Positions 9,880-18,927 of a stretch of 64,000 bases of DNA are shown in pieces (positions within the stretch are counted from its first letter, which is position 1; each line of letters opens with the position of its first letter). The position numbers and the translations under genes are program-made. The stretch is from Sphingobacterium detergens (lineage in GTDB: Bacteria > Bacteroidota > Bacteroidia > Sphingobacteriales > Sphingobacteriaceae): contig NZ_RAPY01000001.1 of assembly GCF_003610355.1 (NCBI RefSeq), forward strand, positions 1,488,001 to 1,552,000, given 5' to 3'. A model generated the notes under the pieces. The model ran no database searches. It saw only the letters and a program-made list of their open reading frames with translations, and was not told the origin of the DNA.

Positions 9880-10014
9880 ATGATTATTACATTACAGAAA
9901 ACCATCAACAATTTAGGTTCATTTCAGACGAACCAACTAACAGGTAAAGGAGCAACACATAGCATTGCCATGTCTATGCGAATGCGCATGCATATGCACC
10001 TTCCAACTTGTTAA
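9880..10014 (+). CDS. Met-rich 44-residue leader ORF of the methionine operon
   Basis: A complete ATG-to-TAA frame of 44 codons lies between the SAM-I riboswitch and metY. Its last 14 residues are MSMRMRMHMHLPTC: five Met codons alternating with Ser, Arg and His, just before the stop. The first 30 residues are ordinary and without a membrane segment. A cluster of codons for the end-product amino acid in front of its biosynthetic operon is the hallmark of a ribosome-mediated attenuation leader peptide. The Met codons overlap the 5' arm of a possible terminator (9990-10000 with 10065-10075). Too short for usual gene callers. The coding frame is seen directly; the regulatory role is inferred. 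Confidence 0.7.
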   Translation: MIITLQKTINNLGSFQTNQLTGKGATHSIAMSMRMRMHMHLPTC

Positions 10015-10087
10015 GCATCATTTTCCTTTTTCCCGGATAACGATATTAACAGACCTTTTCAGCAGGTGTGTATGCTTCCTTTTTTTC
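9990..10087 (+). terminator. Candidate attenuator hairpin formed with the Met codons
   Basis: GCATATGCACC (9990-10000), inside the Met/His codon run, can pair over 11 bp (two G-T wobbles) with GGTGTGTATGC (10065-10075), followed by TTCCTTTTTTTCC. The loop is long (64 nt) and the 5' arm is partly self-complementary, so the fold needs testing. An alternative pairs 10013-10018 with 10072-10077. Confidence 0.4.
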
Positions 10088-10121
10088 CTTGTTAACATTT
10101 TTTTGAACCCTTAAAATCTGA

Positions 10122-11438
<1,317 letters not shown>

Positions 11439-11465
11439 TCAGGTACATCCATAAATTTAAGCGTA

Positions 11466-12509
11466 ATGAGCAGGCATATTTATCAACATCCCGAGCCCTT
11501 TGTATTTGAAAACGGGAAAGAACTTGTCGATTTACAGATTAGCTACGAGGTATTTGGTGAACTCAATGCTGATCGCAGTAACGTGATTTGGGTCTGTCAT
11601 GCCCTGACGGCAAATGCGGATGTATTGGACTGGTGGCCGGGCCTATTTGGTGCAAACGATCTGTTTAATCCGAATGATTACTATATCGTATGTGCCAATG
11701 TAATTGGGTCCGCCTACGGTAGTAGCAATCCCCTATCCATCAACCCGGCAACGGGTCAGCCTTATTACCTATCCTTTCCGGAGTTTACGGTAAAAGATCT
11801 GGTCAACGCGCATCAGTTGCTCGCAGCCCACCTGGATATCAATCAACTTGAGGTTTTAATTGGTGGCTCACTAGGTGGCCAACAGGCCCTGGAATGGGCC
11901 GCTTCCAACACAATCGCCATCAATCAACTCATTGTTGTCGGCACCAATGCGGTACATTCCCCCTGGGGCATTGCTTTTAATGAAAGTCAGCGTTTAGCAA
12001 TTACGGCAGACCGCACCTTCTATGCCAACCATCCCGATGGTGGTAAAAAAGGTCTTAAAGTTGCCCGCTCGATTGCGCTGCTATCCTATCGCAATTATAT
12101 CACCTACGACCATACACAACGGGATGAGGATGACAACAAAGTGAATGGATACAAAGCTGCTTCCTATCAAAATTATCAAGGCGAAAAACTTGTTAAACGC
12201 TACAATGCGTATAGTTATTTCTACCTGACAAAGGCGATGGACAGTCACAATTTAGCCCGGGGAAGGGCTTCTTTGGAAGCAGCATTGAACGGAATCAGCT
12301 GTCCGACACTGGTATTGGCTGTCAATACAGATATATTGTTCCCTCCAGCCGAACAGCGATTTATAGCGCAGCATATTCCAAATGCAACTTATCAGGAGAT
12401 CGAGTCAAGCTATGGCCATGATGGATTTTTGATAGAGACAAAAAAACTGACGGCTATTATCCATAATTTTTTAAAGAATAAGAATGCGTATATCAACGAA
12501 TTAGTCTAA
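11466..12509 (+). CDS. metX: Homoserine O-acetyltransferase
   Basis: Acetylates homoserine with acetyl-CoA, the committed step to methionine. The 347-residue alpha/beta hydrolase fold carries the family signature GSAYGSSNPLSINPATGQPY (residues 81-100), the nucleophile S135 in GGSLGGQQ, the aspartate in NTDILFPP and the histidine in SYGHDGFL. Whether acetyl- or succinyl-CoA is used cannot be proven by eye, but pairing with metY and the GSxYGxS pattern favour acetyl. It lies 27 bases after metY and 39 before hom. Confidence 0.94.
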   Translation: MSRHIYQHPEPFVFENGKELVDLQISYEVFGELNADRSNVIWVCHALTANADVLDWWPGLFGANDLFNPNDYYIVCANVIGSAYGSSNPLSINPATGQPYYLSFPEFTVKDLVNAHQLLAAHLDINQLEVLIGGSLGGQQALEWAASNTIAINQLIVVGTNAVHSPWGIAFNESQRLAITADRTFYANHPDGGKKGLKVARSIALLSYRNYITYDHTQRDEDDNKVNGYKAASYQNYQGEKLVKRYNAYSYFYLTKAMDSHNLARGRASLEAALNGISCPTLVLAVNTDILFPPAEQRFIAQHIPNATYQEIESSYGHDGFLIETKKLTAIIHNFLKNKNAYINELV

Positions 12510-12548
12510 GAGAAGTAAACAATTATATAAGAGCATTTAAGAAGAGAT

Positions 12549-13730
12549 ATGAGTAATAAATTAACGATAGGGATGTTTGGGTTTGGCGTGGTAGGCCAAG
12601 GTCTCTACGACATTATCAAAACCAAAAACCTGAATCTGGAAATCAAGAAATTTGTCATCAAAAATGCGGACAAAAAACGTACGCTACCAGCAGATCTGTT
12701 TTCAACAGATGCTGAGACAATCCTGGCGGATCCAGAGATCAACACTGTTGTCGAACTGATCGATGATGCCGAAGCTGCTTACAAACTGACTGTACGCGCA
12801 TTGAAATCAGGCAAAAATGTGGTGTCTGCAAATAAAAAAATGATTGCCAGTCACCTCGAAGAGTTGGTAGATATTCAACATGAATATGGTACCAGCTTAC
12901 TTTATGAGGGCGCTGTCTGTGGAAGTATTCCCATTATCCGTAATTTGGAAGAATACTATGACAATGAACTTTTGCATTCGGTCAGCGGTATATTCAACGG
13001 ATCTTCAAATTACATTCTTTCGAAAGTCTTTAATGAAAACCAACAGTATGCCGATGCGCTAAAAAAAGCGCAGGAGCTGGGTTTTGCGGAAACAGATCCT
13101 ACCCTTGATGTTGGCGGATATGACCCTAAATTTAAGGTCTGTATCGTCGCTTCACATGCTTATGGTATCTATGTCAAACCAAACGATGTCTTCAACATCG
13201 GTATTGATAAATTAGGTCAACAGGATATTCGCTTCGCAAAGGAAAAGAACTTAAAAATCAAGTTGATCCCTACAGCCAAAGAGATCGATGGCAATAAAGT
13301 CGTGCTGTATGTACTTCCTCGTTTAGTAGGTAAAGAAAGCATGTTATACAATGTAGAAAATGAAAATAACGGTGTATTGGTCAAAGCTGCTTTTGCGGAT
13401 GAGCAATTCTTCTATGGCAAAGGTGCGGGTGGCCACCCTACTGGCTCGGCAGTATTATCGGATATTGCTGCATTACGTTACGGTTACCGTTATGAATATA
13501 AAAAGCATTTAGAGTCCAGTGCCTTAAATTATAGCCAAGATTATCTGCTCAAGGTATATTTAAGATACACTGACGATCAACTGATTGAGAAATTGAATTT
13601 CAGTGAGATCACCGAAAGATATTACGCAGCAGATTTCAAATATGTTATTGGCTCTATTAATCTTCAACAAATTGCAGCTCACAAGGCGGATTTGGACCAA
13701 GAGGGCAATTTCATTGCTGAGATCGCGTAG
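12549..13730 (+). CDS. hom: Homoserine dehydrogenase
   Basis: NAD(P)H-dependent reduction of aspartate semialdehyde to homoserine, the substrate of MetX. The N-terminal Rossmann motif is GMFGFGVVGQGLYDII; the catalytic domain contains EGAVCGSIPIIRNLEEYY, SGIFNGSSNYILSK and ETDPTLDVGGYDPKFK, and later GGHPTGSAVLSDI. The length is 393 residues with a short C-terminal tail, with no recognisable ACT domain and no fused aspartokinase, so feedback control may rest on the riboswitch/leader rather than threonine binding. It closes the met operon and is followed by a strong terminator. Confidence 0.94.
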   Translation: MSNKLTIGMFGFGVVGQGLYDIIKTKNLNLEIKKFVIKNADKKRTLPADLFSTDAETILADPEINTVVELIDDAEAAYKLTVRALKSGKNVVSANKKMIASHLEELVDIQHEYGTSLLYEGAVCGSIPIIRNLEEYYDNELLHSVSGIFNGSSNYILSKVFNENQQYADALKKAQELGFAETDPTLDVGGYDPKFKVCIVASHAYGIYVKPNDVFNIGIDKLGQQDIRFAKEKNLKIKLIPTAKEIDGNKVVLYVLPRLVGKESMLYNVENENNGVLVKAAFADEQFFYGKGAGGHPTGSAVLSDIAALRYGYRYEYKKHLESSALNYSQDYLLKVYLRYTDDQLIEKLNFSEITERYYAADFKYVIGSINLQQIAAHKADLDQEGNFIAEIA

Positions 13731-13756
13731 GCAATCAACAAACCAACCTACCTTCA

Positions 13757-13797
13757 AGGGGTGTTCCAAAAAATTTGGACACCCCTATTTTTTTTTA
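13757..13797 (+). terminator. Terminator of the methionine operon
   Basis: AGGGGTGTTCCAAA (13757-13770) pairs with TTTGGACACCCCT (13774-13786) apart from one bulge, followed by ATTTTTTTTTT. Confidence 0.9.
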
Positions 13798-13873
13798 AAT
13801 GCTTATTTTTTATTGATTCGTATTTTTCATTAAGGAATCAATAAGCGCTACATCCGGTTTATTGACCAGAAGG

Positions 13874-13935
13874 AACCTTCAGTCGATTTTCAGCGCTATT
13901 GATATTTGTGAAAGCCTGAAGGTTTTATTTTATAT
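13874..13935. other. Second hairpin in the hom/GH92 spacer, function unknown
   Basis: AACCTTCAG (13874-13882) and CTGAAGGTT (13916-13924) form a 9-bp stem with a 33-nt loop, followed by TTATTTTATA. It could be a back-up terminator or part of a small RNA. No ORF is visible. Confidence 0.3.
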
Positions 13936-14039
13936 ATTCCTTGAAGTCATTTTTTTAAATTCTTCGATCCCGGATAGCTTAGCTTTTACTTTGTGGCCAA
14001 CTACTGTTATTCATTAGCAAGTACTGCCATGAACAAACC

Positions 14040-16382
14040 TTAATTTGTACTGGCGTTGCTTTTCAAATGCACTGTCATTACCCCGCCTTTCACCAATTGT
14101 TCAAAAGGAAGCTGCCGGCCAGTCCAAGGCTTATTATTCAATCGAACCTGACCAACATAAAAACTATCCGGATCCGTCTTTTTAACCTGAATTGTAAATT
14201 TGTTTTTTCGTAAATTTTTGGGTAGTTGTATCGTAACTTTATCAAACAGAGGTGCTCCTATCTGAAAGGCAGGATTTTCAGTTGTTAAGCTTCTCACATC
14301 GAATAAACCGATACCTGACAGTACGTACCAAGCGCCCAATTGGCCTTGATCTTCATCCTGCCCATAGCCATAACCGTGTATAGGATCGGTACCATAAAAT
14401 TCGTTTGAAATAGCCCGTACCCATTTTTGACTGAGGTCGGGTCTTCCTGAAAAATAGAACAACCAAGAGATATGTAAGTTGGGCTGATTGCCATGGTTAT
14501 ATAAGCTTTCAATTCCGGCGAAGGCATCGATGTGGGTTCCACCACCAAAAACATTCTTTTGTGATACTGTAAATATACTGTCCAGGCGTTGATTGAATAG
14601 ATCCTTTCCGACGAGCTTAACCAATTCCTGCGGAACGTGTGGCACATAAAACGTATACTGCCAGGCGTTACCTTCCTGAAAACCACGCCAAGGTTGATAA
14701 GGATTAAAATTTGGAATAAATTTCCCTAAACTGTCTTTTGGCCGCATGAATTTAGTCGATGGATCGTATAATCCTTTCCAGGCAGCTGAAAGTTCATGAA
14801 GTTTTCTGTAGTCTGCATCACGGCCGAGTGATTTTGCATATTGTGCTGCAGCAGCGGCCGAAAATGCATATTCCAACGTATGGGAAGCACCAAAAGGTGA
14901 TCCGGTGGTCAATAATTCAGGACTACCGGTATTGTCCTGCATATAGGGTGAATAACCCTTATCGACAAATACCCCCACATCCAGCTTACCAGCTCCCGGA
15001 ATCCGTCCGCGCGATTCAAGTTCATTTTTTCGCACAGCTTCATAGGCAAAATTCGTATCGTAATTCCGGATCCCGACATTATAGGCAGCAGCAATCGCCA
15101 ATCCCGTAAAGTTAGTACCCACACCGGAGACATATTTACTGTTGGCAATACCATCACCAAGCCAACCCGCATCGCGGTATACCAAGAGTTGGCTCTGTAC
15201 CCAATCGTTGTAATAATCAGGATAGGCAATCGACCAGAGTTGTGTCAGGTTCCAAAATGCTCCCCAGATCGCATCTGTATTATAGTGCTGATGTATCGGT
15301 TTTCCTTGCGCATTTAATGCGATCTGGCCAACTGAACCATCATTTTTGGGATAAGCCCCATTGATATCACTGGCAAGTCCCCGTCCGAGCAGGGCATGGT
15401 ATAGTCCTGTATAAAATTTTACGCGGTCCGCTTCTTTACCGCCTTCCACCAATATCCTTCCCAGTTCGTTATTCCAGGTCTTGAGCGCTTCCGTCTTCGC
15501 CTGATCAAATGTCAGATCTTTGGCCTCCTGCTGCAAGTTTAATCGCGCATTGTCTACTGAGGTATAGGACAAACCTGTCTTGATTGTAATGGATTCATCG
15601 GTCTTTGTATCGAACCGAAGAAATACCCCGGCCCCCTTTCCCTGTATCGTTTTCTTTTCTTTAAAAATCACCGAATCCTGGAACGTTCCATAGGATTTTG
15701 GCAACTTGCTGAGCTCCGCAAAGAAATACATCTTTACAGTGGCTCCCTGCTGGTATTTCTGCACATAAACAGGGTTAGTGACCACATACCCCCATACAGA
15801 CTGCTTATCATAATTTACCTCCGCATCCACCACTGGACCGCTTTCTCCCATGACATGTCCAATATTAAATATAATATTAGCGGCATCTGTTTTTGGGAAG
15901 GTATAACGATGGAAGCCGACTCTTTTGGTTGCAGTCAGTTCCGCCAGGACTGCATAGTCCTTCAATTTCACTCTGTAATAACCTGAGGTGGCAAATTCGT
16001 CCTTCTTATCAAATGATGACCGGTAACCACTTTGTGGCTGATCCAATTTACCCGGAACTGTTTTGAGCTGTCCTACCGAAGGTGCAAAGGTAATCCCGCC
16101 GACCTGAAATTCGTGAAAATTCGCGAAGCCTTCGATCGAGCTGTGTCTATCGTCATAGCCCACCGCCTCCCAACCGGACTTATTACCATAACTTCCATCG
16201 GTACTTGGTGCCAATTTTGCCATCCCAAAGGGCACCGCCGCTGGTGTGTAAAAAAAATACCGGCTATGAACAGATCCGATATTCGGTTTCACCAGTGAGG
16301 TTAAATCAGTCTTCTCCTGTCCCTGCACACAGTTTACACTGAAGAGTATGCAAAAAAAATAAAATATGAGTCGCTTTGCCAT
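14040..16382 (-). CDS. GH92 alpha-mannosidase (exported)
   Basis: An exo-alpha-mannosidase of glycoside hydrolase family 92, calcium-dependent, removing mannose from glycans in the periplasm or outside. A signal peptide (MAKRLIFYFFCILFSVNCVQG) precedes the N-terminal beta domain (IGSVHSRYFFYTPAAVPFGM). The (alpha/alpha)6 domain carries QEGNAWQYTFYVPH, which holds the family's acid glutamate, and GYGQDEDQGQLGAWYVLSGI, the counterpart of the GNDDxGQMSAWYV catalytic block, then APLFDKVTIQLP near the end. The frame opens with TTG at 16391, but ATG 16382 sits directly before the signal peptide. It is divergent from the glycosidase at 16712; a putative GntR operator (16425-16440) lies upstream of its -7 box (16405-16412). 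Linkage specificity is not readable. Confidence 0.92.
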   Translation of the reverse strand: MAKRLIFYFFCILFSVNCVQGQEKTDLTSLVKPNIGSVHSRYFFYTPAAVPFGMAKLAPSTDGSYGNKSGWEAVGYDDRHSSIEGFANFHEFQVGGITFAPSVGQLKTVPGKLDQPQSGYRSSFDKKDEFATSGYYRVKLKDYAVLAELTATKRVGFHRYTFPKTDAANIIFNIGHVMGESGPVVDAEVNYDKQSVWGYVVTNPVYVQKYQQGATVKMYFFAELSKLPKSYGTFQDSVIFKEKKTIQGKGAGVFLRFDTKTDESITIKTGLSYTSVDNARLNLQQEAKDLTFDQAKTEALKTWNNELGRILVEGGKEADRVKFYTGLYHALLGRGLASDINGAYPKNDGSVGQIALNAQGKPIHQHYNTDAIWGAFWNLTQLWSIAYPDYYNDWVQSQLLVYRDAGWLGDGIANSKYVSGVGTNFTGLAIAAAYNVGIRNYDTNFAYEAVRKNELESRGRIPGAGKLDVGVFVDKGYSPYMQDNTGSPELLTTGSPFGASHTLEYAFSAAAAAQYAKSLGRDADYRKLHELSAAWKGLYDPSTKFMRPKDSLGKFIPNFNPYQPWRGFQEGNAWQYTFYVPHVPQELVKLVGKDLFNQRLDSIFTVSQKNVFGGGTHIDAFAGIESLYNHGNQPNLHISWLFYFSGRPDLSQKWVRAISNEFYGTDPIHGYGYGQDEDQGQLGAWYVLSGIGLFDVRSLTTENPAFQIGAPLFDKVTIQLPKNLRKNKFTIQVKKTDPDSFYVGQVRLNNKPWTGRQLPFEQLVKGGVMTVHLKSNASTN

Positions 16383-16404
16383 TGTTGTCAATTAGGTTCA
16401 AAAA

Positions 16405-16440
16405 CAAACTTACGAAAAATAAACTATGTATAAACATGTA
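16405..16440 (-). promoter_or_regulatory. GH92 promoter with GntR operator candidate
   Basis: On the minus strand TAAGTTTG (16412-16405) matches the -7 box and lies 22 bases before the GH92 ATG. The 16-mer TATGTATAAACATGTA at 16425-16440 covers the expected -33 position and matches the 18895 site at 14 of 16 bases. Occupation would block transcription. Confidence 0.6.
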
Positions 16441-16559
16441 GGTATAATTTATTAAAAAAAGCGAGTAACAGACAAGGCTAAAAACACCATCAGATTGTAA
16501 AAATTTAAATACCATCCCAATTAGATCCTATAAAAAGCTTAAAACGATGGTTATTTTTA

Positions 16560-16583
16560 TATTTTTGTTTGTACATACATAAC
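16560..16583 (+). promoter_or_regulatory. Promoter of the 16712 glycosidase with GntR operator candidate
   Basis: TATTTTTG (16560-16567) fits the -7 consensus, and the operator-like TTTGTACATACATAAC (16568-16583) begins at the next base, the same geometry as the transporter promoter at 18887-18910. The match to the 18895 site is 12 of 16, with the core TGTAYAWACAT intact (16570-16580). The -33 element is poor. Confidence 0.55.
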
Positions 16584-16711
16584 AAACGATAACCAAGAAG
16601 TTTTAATTCAGCAAGGCCAATCTAAAATCAGCGATCATCACTCTTATTAAACCAATCGTACGTAAAGGCTACTGAAATGCTTCAACAATTCAACTAATAA
16701 CAATAGTTCTC

Positions 16712-18043
16712 ATGAAAAGAAAACTGACATTTTTTAGTCTTACATTTATTTTATTCGGAAGCAGTCTGTCCGCTCAGCAAAAAGTACCATCAAAAGGGAC
16801 AGAACTTAAGCTCGCACAAGCCATTTTAGCCGATCAAAAGTTAAAATATGTAGACAGTTTAGCCCGACAGGTCATCAAAGAAGGCTTTAATGCCGGAAGT
16901 GGCTATTCGCAGATCTGGGCACGGGATCTCAATACTTTTATTGAAACTGCATTGGAGGAAAGATCGCCTGCCGATGTCCGGGGTGCGATTCTCCTGTTTT
17001 TCCAAATGCAACAGCCTAACGGTGAGATGGTCGACGGCTATGTGCTCAAGAAAGATTTTACCTGGCATGACGATACCCCCTATTATTCTAATAATGCACC
17101 CGATCATGTTGGGTTTAAAAATACGGTCGAGACTGACCAAGAGAGCTCTTTGATTCAGTTACTGGGCAAATACATACAGAAAACCAAGGACTACAGTATT
17201 CTTGACGAATCGGTCGGTGGACTTTCCGTCAAAGAACGTATACAGCTTATGCTGGACTACCTCAAACGAGAGCGGTACAATACAAAATATCACCTGCTAT
17301 GGGGTGCAATGACTGCAGATTGGGGTGATGTACAACCACATGACGATTTTGGCTGTGATTGGAACGCACTTTCAAATGAAGCCATTGACGTATACGACAA
17401 TGCCATGCTCATCATTGCCCTAAAGCTATTGATTGAAATACAACCCAATGCAGCGAAGACCGCTGACTGGAAGGCCTTTAAAAAAGAGCTTGAAACAAAC
17501 AGCAGGCGCTATCTCTGGGATCAAAAAAGGCAAAAATTTATTCCCCATATCTATCCAAAGTCATCTCCGCTCCCTAAAGGTTTCGATGAAAATAAGATTC
17601 ATTACCATGGCGGAACAGCAATTGCGATTGAAGCGGGTCTGCTCAAACGGAGCGAAATAGCAACGGTCAATAAGCAGATGCTCGAAAATGTACGTCTCTC
17701 CGGGATGCCAAGTATTGGTCTTACACTTTATCCGACCTACCCTGTTGGATTTTTTAAAGGTTGGATGGCTGAGCCTTATCACTATCAAAACGGTGGTGAC
17801 TGGACCTGGTTTGGCGGAAGAATGATTCAGCAGCTTATCCAACATGGTTTCTATCAGGAAGCCTACAATGAATTACAGCCAATGATTGATCGTGTGGTCA
17901 AGAATAAAGGTTTTTATGAATGGTACGGAAAAAACGACGTCCCAAGTGGATCCGGGAAATTCAAAGGTTCGGCAGGTGTATTGAGCAAAGCCATCGCGAT
18001 GATCAACCAATGGGCATCGGAAACGACTACTCAACAGCAATAA
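16712..18043 (+). CDS. Exported (alpha/alpha)6-barrel glycoside hydrolase, family not assigned
   Basis: A 443-residue secreted protein; the signal peptide ends around SSLSAQQ. The rest is helical with regularly spaced motifs typical of six-hairpin glycosidases: GYSQIWARDLNTFIE, NTVETDQESSLIQ, LLWGAMTADWGDVQP, DVYDNAM, HGGTAIAIEAG, GLTLYPTYPVGFFK and NGGDWTWFGGRMIQQL. The same blocks occur in the gene at 22111, so the two are paralogs. The W-x-RD and GGDW motifs recall GH125/GH63/GH94-type folds, but the GH125 signature blocks are not present and I do not assign a family. Position beside GH92 and within the GntR-operator set suggests action on mannose-containing oligosaccharides; catalytic residues are likely among the conserved Asp/Glu. 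Confidence 0.75.
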   Translation: MKRKLTFFSLTFILFGSSLSAQQKVPSKGTELKLAQAILADQKLKYVDSLARQVIKEGFNAGSGYSQIWARDLNTFIETALEERSPADVRGAILLFFQMQQPNGEMVDGYVLKKDFTWHDDTPYYSNNAPDHVGFKNTVETDQESSLIQLLGKYIQKTKDYSILDESVGGLSVKERIQLMLDYLKRERYNTKYHLLWGAMTADWGDVQPHDDFGCDWNALSNEAIDVYDNAMLIIALKLLIEIQPNAAKTADWKAFKKELETNSRRYLWDQKRQKFIPHIYPKSSPLPKGFDENKIHYHGGTAIAIEAGLLKRSEIATVNKQMLENVRLSGMPSIGLTLYPTYPVGFFKGWMAEPYHYQNGGDWTWFGGRMIQQLIQHGFYQEAYNELQPMIDRVVKNKGFYEWYGKNDVPSGSGKFKGSAGVLSKAIAMINQWASETTTQQQ

Positions 18044-18051
18044 TGCTATAA

Positions 18052-18097
18052 ATGAAATGATCCACTAGCTTGCCGCTACTGGATCATTTCATATTTT
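18052..18097. terminator. Terminator between glycosidase and GntR gene
   Basis: ATGAAATGATCCA (18052-18064) pairs perfectly with TGGATCATTTCAT (18080-18092), followed by ATTTTAAT. It lies between convergent genes and reaches the GntR stop codon. Confidence 0.75.
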
Positions 18098-18830
18098 AAT
18101 AATCTCTTCGGCTTTCAACTGTATAGGTAAAGCTTTCTGCACGATAGAAACCCAGATTATATTCAATTGGCTTTCCAGACTGATCGAAAACAAATCGCTT
18201 CCGTGACAAAATAGGATCCCCGATATTAATTTCGAGTTTATCTGCGATAAATTTATTTGCCGCAATGGCGTCAATTTCCTCTTGTGAAAGGTCAGCCACC
18301 ACATGATAGTCAGCTTCCAATATTTCATACAAAGGACGTTTAAAATCTTCGTCACCCGTCAAACCGATACGTGGATGGAAATAAGATATGAAATAGACGA
18401 ATGGATCATCTTTCTTTCCCCGCAATCGCTCCAATTTCAACAGCTTTTGATCCTCATCAACAGCAAAAAATTTTGTAATGGCTTTATCAGGCACTACCCA
18501 GCTCACGTGTAGTTCAAAATTCTTGACCTCAATCCCACGATTCTTCATCTCCTGCGAGAAGCTCAGCCAATTTTTGGATTTCGAACTGAATTTGGAACTG
18601 GCAACCTTAGTGCCGATCCCCTTCTTTCTGATCAATAGCTCTTCATATACCAGCTTATTAATCGCCAGACGCAACGTGGAGCGGGAAATAGCCAAGCGCT
18701 TAGCCAGTTCTATTTCATTGGGCAACATCTTCCCCTCAATATATTCCGGCTGTTTTATCAACTCCCGCAATAGATTTTCTGCTTGTATATGCAGCGGAAC
18801 TGGACTTTTGTGATCTATTTTTAAATTCAT
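18096..18830 (-). CDS. GntR/HutC-family transcriptional regulator with UTRA domain
   Basis: A 244-residue repressor-type regulator. The N-terminal winged helix contains LPNEIELAKRLAISRSTLR (residues about 41-59), and from residue 80 a UTRA effector domain follows (LKLERLRGKKDDPFVYFISY ... KRFVFDQSGKPIEYNLGFYR), which in this family binds sugars or sugar phosphates. It is divergent from the sugar-transporter operon, and a palindromic site TGTATATACAT sits in that promoter; related sites sit in front of GH92 and the 16712 glycosidase. It is therefore the likely local controller of mannoside use, with a phosphorylated sugar such as mannose-6-phosphate a plausible inducer (inference). Confidence 0.9.
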   Translation of the reverse strand: MNLKIDHKSPVPLHIQAENLLRELIKQPEYIEGKMLPNEIELAKRLAISRSTLRLAINKLVYEELLIRKKGIGTKVASSKFSSKSKNWLSFSQEMKNRGIEVKNFELHVSWVVPDKAITKFFAVDEDQKLLKLERLRGKKDDPFVYFISYFHPRIGLTGDEDFKRPLYEILEADYHVVADLSQEEIDAIAANKFIADKLEINIGDPILSRKRFVFDQSGKPIEYNLGFYRAESFTYTVESRRDY

Positions 18831-18862
18831 TACATAATATTGCTTAGGCTAAAATAAGATTT

Positions 18863-18908
18863 TTTGCATAATTAAAAAAATAGATATATGTTTGTATGTA
18901 TATACATA
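18863..18908 (+). promoter_or_regulatory. Sugar-transporter promoter with palindromic GntR operator
   Basis: TTTG at 18863-18866 and TATGTTTG at 18887-18894 are 20 nt apart and form a full Bacteroidota promoter. The 14-bp perfect palindrome TATGTATATACATA (18895-18908) begins at the next base and would cover the transcription start, typical of a repressor site. The transporter ATG is 20 bases downstream. Confidence 0.75.
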
Positions 18909-18927
18909 TAAAACTTATAAACCAGGT

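Larger units (their letters stand above)
16383..16711. other. Divergent promoter region with two GntR operator candidates
   Basis: A 329-base spacer between divergent GH92 and the (alpha/alpha)6 glycosidase. It holds the two operator/promoter elements listed separately and no visible gene. Confidence 0.6.

Noticed and set aside
16712..18043. Assignment of the glycosidases to GH125
   Set aside because: A W-x-RD motif and the mannose context are suggestive, but the other GH125 blocks are not found.
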